Below, in pieces: positions 1 to 9,300 of a stretch of 38,517 nt of DNA. Each line of letters starts with the position of its first letter. Position 1 is the stretch's first letter. A program made the translations under genes and the position numbers. This DNA comes from Sulfurimonas sp. (GTDB lineage: Bacteria > Campylobacterota > Campylobacteria > Campylobacterales > Sulfurimonadaceae). The stretch covers positions 1 through 38,517 of the forward strand of contig JAMORG010000052.1 of the NCBI GenBank assembly GCA_027063745.1, given 5' to 3'. The notes under the pieces were generated by a model that saw nothing but the letters and a program-made list of their open reading frames with translations, was not told where the DNA came from and ran no database searches.

Positions 1-1039
1 TAAAGTCAACAACACCCATAACATCACTACCTTGTGATGCTTGCATTAAGTAACGACCAATCTCTTTACCTTCATTTTCAAAACCGTCATGTAGGATTTT
101 ACCAATATTTGGAATATCACCAACAATCGGATAGTTAGGTTTAGAGTAGTCTACAATGTAAACATGCCCTGCATCTTTAAGTGCAAAAGCGATATATGGT
201 CCATATGGAGTATCATATACACCAGCAACACGACTTGAGCCGATATCACCATCCATATTGATTACACTTGAAGTAGGGTAAACTTTAAGAGGTTCTAGTG
301 TCATAGCATCCATAAGCACTGCACCACCTGGTACGTAGTTACCAGCCATAAGGTATTTACCATCTGGTGAAACTGCTAGACCACGTGACTCAGATCCAAC
401 TTGACACTCAGCAATTTTTTGTTGTCCCGGAGTATTAAGGTCAAACATAGTTACAAGACCTGAACGGCTGATAGAGTAAGCATAACGAGGTTGACGTTTA
501 TTTGTAACTGTTACGTGAACTGCAAAACCAGCAGGGTGGCGAGAAAGTACTTTTCCAGTTGTTCCGTCAAGAAAAACAACACGAGCTGCATCACGTTCTG
601 TAACGAAACAGATATCAGTATTGTGTTTTACATCGGCAGGATGAGGATATTCTTTTAAGAACTTCATTCTGTCATTAAGTTTTTTCCAACCTTTTTTGAC
701 ATTCTCTAAAGTAAGAACTTCAACTTTCTTACCTTTGAAATGTTGTAGATAATCAACCATTTTATCTGCGTCAGCTTTTGTGAATTTTTCTTTAAACTGT
801 GGCATTGCAGTACCAGGACGACCATTTAAGATAGTCTCAGCCAGCATATATGCATTTTTCTTTGCAATGACTTTTGGACGTAAGTCAGATCCAACACCAC
901 CTTCATGGTTTGGTCCGTGACATCCTTGACACTCTTTTTCAAAAACTTTTTCCACATTCATACTTGATGTACCAGCAAAAAGACCTGAACTAACAACTGC
1001 TAATGCCGCAACTGACATTACTAATTTATTTAATCTCAT
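1..1039 (-). CDS. nirS: Cytochrome cd1-type protein (nitrite reductase NirS-like or NirN-like), partial, runs off left edge
   Basis: Minus-strand translation from 1039 gives MRLNKLVMSVAALAVVSSGLFAGTSSMNVEKVFEKECQGCHGPNHEGG..., i.e. signal peptide plus CxxCH heme c, then d1-propeller-like VGSESRGLAVSPDGKYLMAGNYVPGGAVLMDAMTLEPLKVYP and GKILHDG. RBS GAAGGAG upstream. Not in the ORF track because it is truncated. Confidence 0.8.
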   Translation of the reverse strand, partial: MRLNKLVMSVAALAVVSSGLFAGTSSMNVEKVFEKECQGCHGPNHEGGVGSDLRPKVIAKKNAYMLAETILNGRPGTAMPQFKEKFTKADADKMVDYLQHFKGKKVEVLTLENVKKGWKKLNDRMKFLKEYPHPADVKHNTDICFVTERDAARVVFLDGTTGKVLSRHPAGFAVHVTVTNKRQPRYAYSISRSGLVTMFDLNTPGQQKIAECQVGSESRGLAVSPDGKYLMAGNYVPGGAVLMDAMTLEPLKVYPTSSVINMDGDIGSSRVAGVYDTPYGPYIAFALKDAGHVYIVDYSKPNYPIVGDIPNIGKILHDGFENEGKEIGRYLMQASQGSDVMGVVDF

Positions 1040-1061
1040 TTTATTTCTCCTTCAATAAGAT

Positions 1062-1090
1062 AAAAAAAAAGGCCATATAGGCCTTTTTTT
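1062..1090 (-). terminator. Intrinsic terminator-like hairpin (A7-GGCC-TATAT-GGCC-T9 on the minus strand)
   Basis: Plus strand reads aaaaaaaaaggccatataggccttttttt: a symmetric stem with 5-nt loop and a T run on either strand. Confidence 0.8.
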
Positions 1091-1241
1091 AATTCTCTTC
1101 TTCTAAACGCTTTTTCTCTTGGAAATAGATCCAAATCATAGGTAAAATAATTACCGTATGCAGAAAGAGTGTTAATGTTAATGGCCCTTGATTGAGCCAG
1201 CCGAAAAAGCTAGGCACAACATCTGTAAATGGTTCAAACAT
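1089..1241 (-). CDS. 50-aa single-TM microprotein between norB and the cd1 gene
   Basis: Translation MFEPFTDVVPSFFGWLNQGPLTLTLFLHTVIILPMIWIYFQEKKRLEEEN*, with an RBS-like GATAAGGAGAGATAAA upstream. Lies in the operon gap and is below the ORF-track length cutoff. Confidence 0.7.
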   Translation of the reverse strand: MFEPFTDVVPSFFGWLNQGPLTLTLFLHTVIILPMIWIYFQEKKRLEEEN

Positions 1242-1252
1242 TTTATCTCTCC

Positions 1253-2692
1253 TTATCTTTCATGAACTGGATTTTTTCCAGTTGTAAGTAAATCTTTAGC
1301 AAGGAAAATGAAACCTGTGAATGTTACAACACCCATAACAAGTCTCCAATCCATTGCCTGTGTAAACCACAGACCACTTTGTCCATCAAAGTATGCAGCC
1401 CATGTTGCACCCATTTGTGCACGAGATACAAGAACCTGTACATAGCCTGCAATTGTAAGTGCAACTGTCATACCGACAACACCACCAGTAATCATACTTA
1501 CAGCCCAGATAGAAGCTTTTGTATGTTTCATTACTTTAATGCCGTTTGTACCCTGTACAGCTATATACATCATACCAATAAGAATTGTAGCATATGCTCC
1601 AAAGAAAGCCAAGTGCCCGTGAGCCGATGTAAACTGTGTACCGTGAGTATAAAGGTTTACTTGTGGCAGTGTATGGAAGAATCCCCAGATACCAGCACCC
1701 AAGAAGTTACCAAATGCATTAAGAACAAACCATGTAAATGCTGGTTTATTATTGATAACTGATTTAACATTATCTTCATCTGTATGCTCATTCGCCATTT
1801 CAGCACCTTGAGTTTTACCCCAGTCATAAAGTACATGGATAAACATAGCAACAAGTGGTAATGGTTCTAGTGCACTAAATAGCGCTCCAATTTCCCACCA
1901 GTATTCAGGTGTACCGATCCAGAAGTAGTGGTGACCAAGACCTAAGATACCTGAACCAAAGAGCATTGCAACTTCGATCCATAACCACATCTCAACTACT
2001 TTACGGTGTGCACCGATCATAGTAATAAGTCCGTATGCGGCAATTGCTCCAACATAAACTTCCCATGTAGCTTCAACCCATAAGTGGATTACCCACCACC
2101 ACCAGTATTGATCAATAGAGATATTATCTGTAAAGAACATACCAGCTAAATAAAGACCGGCAAAAGCAATCATATCTGCCATAAGTACAGTTACAATTCC
2201 TGTTTGTCTGCCTTTGATTCCTGTTAGGAAAAGGTTTGCAACAAAACCGAGTGCTACAACAACAATACCCCAGTCAGCCCAGCGTGGCGCTTCAATATAT
2301 TCACGACCTTCTGTAATAAACCAGATAGTTGTTTCATCGGCTGGTCCTACTTGAATAAATAGGTACACAAGTACAACTACAACAATTGCAGCTGCAAATA
2401 TCCAAAATAATAATTTACCAATTTTAATACCAATTGTTTCTATGCCTGTTTCATCAGGTAGTAACCAGTAAACAGCACCGAACATTGCAAAAACCATCCA
2501 TACAACAAGTGCATTGATGTGTAAAATTCTGGCAATTGAAAAGTCAAGAATTCCATATAAAAAACCTGGCATTACATATTGGATTGCAGCAACGAGACCA
2601 AATAGTAGTTGAGCACCAAATAAAATGGCAGCAAAGGTAAAGTACCACGTTGCCAACTGTTTTGATTCTGATGTTAAATGATTATTTGCCAT
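1253..2692 (-). CDS. norB: Nitric oxide reductase catalytic subunit NorB (heme-copper oxidase superfamily)
   Basis: 479 aa, multi-TM, HLWVEATWEVYVGAI and HHYFWIGTPEYW motifs; adjacent to norC. Confidence 0.92.
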   Translation of the reverse strand: MANNHLTSESKQLATWYFTFAAILFGAQLLFGLVAAIQYVMPGFLYGILDFSIARILHINALVVWMVFAMFGAVYWLLPDETGIETIGIKIGKLLFWIFAAAIVVVVLVYLFIQVGPADETTIWFITEGREYIEAPRWADWGIVVVALGFVANLFLTGIKGRQTGIVTVLMADMIAFAGLYLAGMFFTDNISIDQYWWWWVIHLWVEATWEVYVGAIAAYGLITMIGAHRKVVEMWLWIEVAMLFGSGILGLGHHYFWIGTPEYWWEIGALFSALEPLPLVAMFIHVLYDWGKTQGAEMANEHTDEDNVKSVINNKPAFTWFVLNAFGNFLGAGIWGFFHTLPQVNLYTHGTQFTSAHGHLAFFGAYATILIGMMYIAVQGTNGIKVMKHTKASIWAVSMITGGVVGMTVALTIAGYVQVLVSRAQMGATWAAYFDGQSGLWFTQAMDWRLVMGVVTFTGFIFLAKDLLTTGKNPVHER

Positions 2693-3368
2693 TTACTGCT
2701 CCTTGCATACGTCCAAAGTTTCTAGGGAAACCATTTGTATCTATTGATGACATATGTTTTAAAAATGCAACCAAACCAATTGCTTCTTCTTTTGTAATAC
2801 CAAGATCTGGCATCATACGAGCATGTGTTGCAAATTGATCTGGATGTTGTAAAAATTCAGCCATTGCTTCTTCTTTTGTCTCTTTTCCAGTCAATGCTTG
2901 CATAGCTCCATCTGGACCCCATGCAGGATCAAGCCAAGCTTTTGTTAAGTCTGGTGCATAATATGCGCCATTTCCAAGTAGTGTATGGCAATCCATACAG
3001 TTTTTTGCTTGAGAAGCCAATTTCCCTAAGTGAAGTAGTTTCCCCGCTTCCTCTTCACTCCAGTCATCACGACCGAAAAATTTCTCTTTTTCTTGAAAGA
3101 GTGAGTTTCCTTCTCCGTCATTTCCACCGATTACCGGTACTTCATGACCACGTTTTGAACTCATTTCATAACTAATCTTGTAGTTTATTACTGTCGGTCC
3201 TGGAACCCGTTTAACTACACCATCTTTTAGATCTTGATCATTCCCCATTGCAATTTGTGCTGACGTGTCAAACGTAAGCCAAATTAACAGTACTGATGCA
3301 AAACCTGTAACCCATGTTGCTGACCGACGCCAGAAACGATTGTCACTCCAAACAGATTTATTTGCCAC
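2682..3368 (-). CDS. norC: Nitric oxide reductase cytochrome c subunit NorC
   Basis: N-terminal TM, CMDCHTLLGNGAYYAPDLTKAW heme c motif; overlaps norB start by 11 nt. Confidence 0.92.
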   Translation of the reverse strand: MANKSVWSDNRFWRRSATWVTGFASVLLIWLTFDTSAQIAMGNDQDLKDGVVKRVPGPTVINYKISYEMSSKRGHEVPVIGGNDGEGNSLFQEKEKFFGRDDWSEEEAGKLLHLGKLASQAKNCMDCHTLLGNGAYYAPDLTKAWLDPAWGPDGAMQALTGKETKEEAMAEFLQHPDQFATHARMMPDLGITKEEAIGLVAFLKHMSSIDTNGFPRNFGRMQGAVNGK

Positions 3369-3401
3369 TCTGTCCTCCTATAAATTTGTCACTATGCTCT
3401 T

Positions 3402-3728
3402 TCAGTGTTCATTTTCTTCATGAACCTGATGTTGCATATAGTAAACTGCAAATGGAAGTAAAAAAAGACCAATTGCAGCGACAACTAAAGCTTTAGCAGT
3501 AAAATCGCCAACATGAATCAAACTACCCATAAGGTAGAGACAATAGGCAGTCAATGCCCAAAACGAATAGGCTACAACCATAGCCCACGGTTTTAAGAGT
3601 TTGACCTTTACTGCTGTATATATACCAACATAAACCCCTCCAAAAACTAACACAAGTGCAGACGATACAAAGATAGGTAAAAAATCATTTACTGCTATCT
3701 CCGGTCTGATGACTGATGGGTCTATCAT
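3402..3728 (-). CDS. Small (108 aa) three-TM membrane protein, first gene of the nor operon
   Basis: Hydrophobic segments VFVSSALVLVFGG-like, MVVAYSFWALTAYCLYLMG and ALVVAAIGLFLLPFAVYY; His/Glu-rich C-terminus HQVHEENEH; RBS AAGGGAG upstream. Confidence 0.75.
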   Translation of the reverse strand: MIDPSVIRPEIAVNDFLPIFVSSALVLVFGGVYVGIYTAVKVKLLKPWAMVVAYSFWALTAYCLYLMGSLIHVGDFTAKALVVAAIGLFLLPFAVYYMQHQVHEENEH

Positions 3729-3772
3729 AACAACTCCCTTAAACTTTTGTTAGATTTTAGAATCATAGGTAG

Positions 3773-3812
3773 TTTATAAGTTTTAGCAAGAAAATATATT
3801 GATATAAATCAA
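3773..3812 (-). promoter_or_regulatory. FNR/CRP-family class II promoter: TTGAT-N4-ATCAA palindrome plus TATAAA -10
   Basis: Perfect palindrome TTGATATAAATCAA at 3799-3812 (TTGATTTATATCAA on the minus strand). A minus-strand TATAAA at 3778-3773 lies about 30 bp from the site centre, 45 bp upstream of the 3728 start codon. Confidence 0.7.
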
Positions 3813-3873
3813 TTATTAGGAATTTATAATAAAATTTGTTTGATTTTTAACAGATATGTTACCAAGACAAAAA

Positions 3874-4956
3874 TTATTTGTCTTGAAGATATGTAGAAAT
3901 TGTGTGGATAAGAGTTGTAAGTTCAGTTGTGTACATTTGTAAGAGGGAGTCAATATTCTCTTGCTTGTTATTAAGAGCATTTTTTAGCTGCTGTGTAATT
4001 TGCGTAAGCTTCGTTGCTCCGATATTGGCTGTTACCCCAATCATATCAAGCAGCATCTTATCAGCTTCTTGCATTTTGTTATTTTGTATAAGTTTTGTAA
4101 GCTTTTGTGCACTGTTTTCGTAGTTGGTGACAAACTCTTGAAGGATCTCTTTATAGAAGTTTTCATCTTCACCGCAAATATAGAGTCCCTCTTCAGTATC
4201 AAGCGATGGATTGTTCTGAGTAGTATTTATATTTGTGTATGCATATAAAATATCATAAAGGGCATCCATTTTCAATGGTTTTTCAAGATGTTCTATCATA
4301 CCTGCATCTTGCATTTTACGTATATCATCAGCAGCGGTGTCTCCACTTAAAGCTATAACAGGAATATGGTTGTACTCTGGATTCATACGAATTGTTTTCG
4401 TTGTTGCAAATCCATCAAGACGTGGCATATGTGCATCCATTAAAATAAGTGAGAAGTCGCTGTCGTGTTCTAAAACTTCCAATGCTTCTATACCATCATC
4501 TGCCATAACGATTTCAATACCGCTTTCTGCCAGTAAGCCCTGTATGACTTTTTGGTTAATGACATTATCTTCAGCTATAAGGATACGAGTGCCTTTGAAC
4601 TCTTTAAAATCTTCTTTGATGATTTTCTGATGAGATGGAACATCTCTTCTTTTGTAGCCTTCTCTTATAGTTGGCGATGTTTTTGTAGAATCTTCTTTCG
4701 TAACATCAAAGTCACCCTCTTGAGTTCCTTCAAGAATAATCTCTTCTTGCTCTATCTCTTGTGAATCTTGTTGACCTTGTTCTTCTTGTTGAACATCTTT
4801 TATACTTAAGGATAGAGTATCTTCTTGTTGCAGTGTAGGTACTTCTTCTTTTTGCTTTTTTTTGTTACGTTTTATAAGAACAAGTACAAGGTATAAAAAT
4901 AAAAAGAGAACAAGGAGTCCGATAAGTTCATTTTGATAGTGTATAAATAGTTCCAT
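3874..4956 (-). CDS. Membrane-anchored response-regulator receiver (REC) protein with C-terminal degenerate Hpt-like domain
   Basis: N-terminal TM (ELIGLLVLFLFLYLVLVLI), REC signature ILIAEDNVINQKVIQGLL...LILMDAHMPRLDGF...PVIALSGD...LEKPL, Hpt-like ADKMLLDMIGVTANIGATKL. Confidence 0.85.
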   Translation of the reverse strand: MELFIHYQNELIGLLVLFLFLYLVLVLIKRNKKKQKEEVPTLQQEDTLSLSIKDVQQEEQGQQDSQEIEQEEIILEGTQEGDFDVTKEDSTKTSPTIREGYKRRDVPSHQKIIKEDFKEFKGTRILIAEDNVINQKVIQGLLAESGIEIVMADDGIEALEVLEHDSDFSLILMDAHMPRLDGFATTKTIRMNPEYNHIPVIALSGDTAADDIRKMQDAGMIEHLEKPLKMDALYDILYAYTNINTTQNNPSLDTEEGLYICGEDENFYKEILQEFVTNYENSAQKLTKLIQNNKMQEADKMLLDMIGVTANIGATKLTQITQQLKNALNNKQENIDSLLQMYTTELTTLIHTISTYLQDK

Positions 4957-5067
4957 AGCTTCTCTTTTTATTCATTTATGATATATATTGCTTAATCATA
5001 CAGTATAAAAAATTAAACCTAAATCAAATTTGGGGTATAATCACTAAAAAATTTATAAAGGCTGTTT

Positions 5068-5997
5068 TTGCAAGAAGTTCCACATATTCCGGTTTTATAC
5101 AGAGAAGTTACTGATACATTTGAAGGTATTGATGATGGTATCATAATAGATTGTACAATGGGATATGGCGGGCACTCTTCTATGATTTTAGAATCCAATC
5201 CAAATATTAAGCTTATTGGGATAGATCAAGATCAGACTGCCATTGATTTTTCTACAAAGCGACTTGAGAAGTTTGGTGATAGAGTAGAGATAAGAAAAGG
5301 GCGTTTTTCAAAAGTCATTCAAGATATATTGCGTGAGTATGACAAGAGCTCTATAAAAGGAATACTTGCAGATATAGGTGTCTCTTCTTTGCAGCTTGAT
5401 CAAAAAGAGAGAGGCTTTTCGTATGAAAGTGATACTCTCGATATGCGTATGGACAAAGAGGCAGATAAAGATGCTGCAAGTGTTGTAAACAACTACTCTC
5501 AAAATGAGCTTGAAGATATTTTAAGAGAGTATGGAGAGTTACGTAACTATAAACAGGTCGCTGCAAAAATAGTACAAAACAGACCTTTTACATCGGCAAA
5601 AGAGCTAGCTGAAAAGTTGAAACCTTTTTTACCAAGAGGCAAAAAGATTCATCCAGCGACACTGCTGATGCAGGCTATCCGTATAGAAGTAAATGATGAG
5701 CTCGGTGAGTTGCGTGAGCTTTTAGGTGCCATAGAAGAGGCAAAACTGCCTCACGCAAAGGTTGCTGTTATATCATTTCATTCATTGGAAGACAGAATTG
5801 TAAAGCAGACTTTTGCACGTTGGGCAAAGTCATGTATCTGTCCTGCGGAAGCTTTTCGTTGTGAATGTGGCAACAATCATAATATAGGCAAGATCATTAC
5901 ACGTAAACCAATTACTGCAAAAGATGATGAACTCAAAGAAAATGCAAGAAGTCGCAGTGCAAAGATGCGTATTTTTGAGATGGATAACGAGGAGTAG
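5068..5997 (+). CDS. rsmH: 16S rRNA (cytosine1402-N4)-methyltransferase RsmH (MraW)
   Basis: HIPVLYREV...IDCTMGYGGHSS...GILADIGVSSLQLD...ERGFSY...VISFHSLEDRIVK; TTG start. Confidence 0.95.
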   Translation: MQEVPHIPVLYREVTDTFEGIDDGIIIDCTMGYGGHSSMILESNPNIKLIGIDQDQTAIDFSTKRLEKFGDRVEIRKGRFSKVIQDILREYDKSSIKGILADIGVSSLQLDQKERGFSYESDTLDMRMDKEADKDAASVVNNYSQNELEDILREYGELRNYKQVAAKIVQNRPFTSAKELAEKLKPFLPRGKKIHPATLLMQAIRIEVNDELGELRELLGAIEEAKLPHAKVAVISFHSLEDRIVKQTFARWAKSCICPAEAFRCECGNNHNIGKIITRKPITAKDDELKENARSRSAKMRIFEMDNEE

Positions 5998-6000
5998 AAG

Positions 6001-6282
6001 GTGAGTGCAAAACATGAGCTTTTAGATGAGATAGAGAGTGTCGTCTCACGTAAAAAGCGTCTTGATTTTAACTACTTTCTTTATATGCTGCTCATACTGC
6101 TTTTTGTTGGGATGTTCGCTTTTCCAAAGATATATATCACACAGCAGATTTACTACAAAAGCAGAGATATTGCCAAACTGAAAATAGAGTATGAAACGCT
6201 CAAAGAAGAAAACAAGCTAATAGCAGCATCGGTAGAGTCTATTAAGTTTAAAAATCAAATACTTGATACGATGTTTGATTAA
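6001..6282 (+). CDS. ftsL: FtsL-like small bitopic cell-division protein
   Basis: 93 aa, one TM followed by a coiled coil (LKIEYETLKEENKLIAASVESIKFKN); directly downstream of rsmH as is typical. Confidence 0.65.
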   Translation: MSAKHELLDEIESVVSRKKRLDFNYFLYMLLILLFVGMFAFPKIYITQQIYYKSRDIAKLKIEYETLKEENKLIAASVESIKFKNQILDTMFD

Positions 6283-6301
6283 AGTAAGATGAGGAAAAGA
6301 A

Positions 6302-9300
6302 TTGATTCGTAAATTTATAGAGTTTGCCATCGACAAACCACTGTTAAATCATATATTACTGATTTTTATCTTTTTACTCTCTATTTTTGCCTATATCAAT
6401 ATACCAAAAGAGATCTTCCCTCCGATGAATATGGACAAGATCACGATAAAAGGTGGCTATGTAGGGACATCTGCTGATATTTTGGACAAAATGGCAGTAC
6501 AAAATATTGAAGATGGATTACAAAATATTGACGCACTCAAAGAGATCACCAGTACCATAAAAAACGGCTCTTTTATCATTAGTGCGGATATCAAAGAGGG
6601 TTCAGACAACATCATCGTTTTAAATGATGTCAAAGATGTTGTCAGCACTATTAAAAAAGATCTGCCGGCAGATATGAATGAGCCTGTTGCAAAGATAAAA
6701 ACCCATGCTTTTCCTCTGGTTCTTATCGCACTCTCAGGGGATGTTTCTAAAGAAGAGCTCTTAGTGCGAGCTGATGAGTTAAAGCGAGAGCTCTCAAAGT
6801 TTAAAGAACTCAGTGACATCACCATTCGTGGTGATGCAGAAGAGGAGCTCGATATTACTCTGAACTATCAAAAGATAGAAGCGTACGGGCTGCGTAGTTC
6901 TGATGTTGTGAGTGCCATCAGTAACATAAGCTCAATCTTTCCCATAGGAACGATCAAACAAAAAGCAAAACATCTCTATATCTCGACATACAATGGTGAA
7001 AAAACTGCGAAAAAAGTAGCAGATACCATCATTCACGTAGGTAATCAAAGTATTCGTATAGGGGATATTGCAGAGGTTGCTTTTAAACTTAGTGATGAGG
7101 TGGAACTCTCACACTATAACGGTGTTCGAAATGTATCTATCAATGTAACCAAAAGTAAAAGCGGAAATGCTATTGCTTTGGTAAAAGAGATACGCAAACT
7201 CCTAAAAGAGCAAAAAAAGAAGTATCCGGAGTTGAATTATGATATCTATACAGATACTTCTGTATGGATTAAAAATCGTCTTAATGTTGTTTTTTCCAAC
7301 ATAGCTTTTGGTCTGATGCTTGTCTTTTTGGCAATGCTTATCTTTATAAATCGAGGGATTGCCTTTGTTGTAGCACTGGGAATTCCTGTGAGTTTTATGA
7401 TAGGTCTTATTGCTACTGAGCTTTTGGGAGACTCACTTAATATGCTCTCACTGCTTGGTGCGCTTATAGCTCTTGGTATGCTTGTAGATGAGGCTATCGT
7501 TGTTGCTGAAAATATCTACAGACACCTAGAAGAGGGGATGGAGCGAAGAGAAGCTGTTATTGTTGGAGCTGTTGAGATGTTTCCGGCAGTTTTGACTGCT
7601 ACATTGACAACTGTTTTTGCATTTTTGCCTATGCTTTTAATGACAGGTGAGATGGGGATGTTTATAAAGATTATTCCTATTATGATTACAGTACTGCTGC
7701 TCTCTTCTTTGTTTGAGGCATTTTATTTTCTGCCACTTCATGCGTATGACTTTTTAAAAGTCTCTAAAGAGGGGAGTTTTACAAAAGAGTTTTGGAATAA
7801 AATGTACAGATGGTATTCAAAGGTGCTGCACTTTTTCTTTGCAAGAAAGCTGCTCTCTTTGGCTCTCATTACTGTAGTTATTCTTGGTGCTGAGTTTATA
7901 ATGCTTAAACACTCAAAGTTTCAACTCTTTCCTGATTTTGACAATACTCAGATATATATCTATGGAAAAGTTAACATTAATAACGAGCTAGAAGATACTG
8001 AAAAAATTGTTACGCTCCTTGAAAATAAAGTTTTAGCCAATATTAATAAAGATGATGTCTCTTCTGTTACCTCTGTTATTGGTTTTAAAATGGATGCAAA
8101 GAACAGAGCCGAACTTGGTGAGAATATGTTTCATATCTTTGTCGATCTGCATGAGCGAGCACCTGCAAATCTTTTTGATAAATATATAAGTCCATACCTA
8201 TCTATAGAGTATGATCCAAAGGTGCAAACACGTACACATGACTCTAAAGATATTGCAAAGTATCTTAAAAAAGTACTTGAGCCAATGTATAAGCTAAAAG
8301 ATGAAAATGGTAAAGAGCTTTTTGAAGAGCTTGTTGTCAAAGTTCCTGGGGCTGGAGTTATAGCTCATGATGTAGAGATAGGTCTGAGTTCCAAAGATGG
8401 CAAAAATGTTGTACCATATCTTAAAGAGTTAGAAAAAGAGCTTGCTGCTATCAAAGGTGTCTATAACATTGCCGATGATGCTACTTTGGGAGAAAAAGAG
8501 CTAAAACTAAGAGTAAACAAATATGGTGAAGAGTTAGGTTTTAATGAAGGAGTTATCTCTAATATTTTACGGGCTTATTATCTTAAGGGTGAGTATGGAA
8601 AGCTCTTTAAAGCAAGTGGCCTTGTGCGCATTAGACTAGAGAGTAATTTAGATAAAACCATTGACTCTTTATCTCAAATATCACTCAATGTACCAGGAAC
8701 GACAGAGTTTGTTGCACTCAAAGATATCTGTGACTTTGCGTATAAACAGAGCTATGTGACGATAAAAAAAGAAAACGGTAAAAGACTCAAAACACTCTAT
8801 GCCTCTTTAGATAAAAAGCTAATCACTTCATCTGAATTGATGCAAAAAATTCAACCACTACTTGAGAACTTGAAAAAAGAAGGAATTATTGTAGATATAA
8901 AAGGAGAAGAAAAAGAGAATAATAAGAATAAAAGAGAGATGATGCAGTCTGCTGTTATTGCTATCTTTTTGATCTTTATAACACTGGTGTGGTTATTTGA
9001 CTCTATTAAAAAGTCTTTGATTGTCATTAGTACTATACCTCTTGTTCTCTTGGGTGTTCTTGTCGGACATGAGATAATGGGACTGCATTTAACCATGCCG
9101 GGGCTCATTGGTGTAGTAGGTCTTGCCGGGGTTGTCGTAAATGATGGGCTAATAATGGTTGACTTTATAAAAAATGCTAAAAATACAGAAGATCTGATGT
9201 GTAGAGCACAGACGCGTCTTCGTCCGATTCTACTGACATCACTAACAACTGTTCTGGGGCTGCTCACGCTGATATTTTTTGCATCAGGACAGGCTAAAAT

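Noticed and set aside
8851-9267. 138-aa minus-strand ORF inside the RND gene (also 6457-6825 and 8131-8340)
   Set aside because: Antisense shadow ORFs in a conserved permease; no RBS or recognisable domain.
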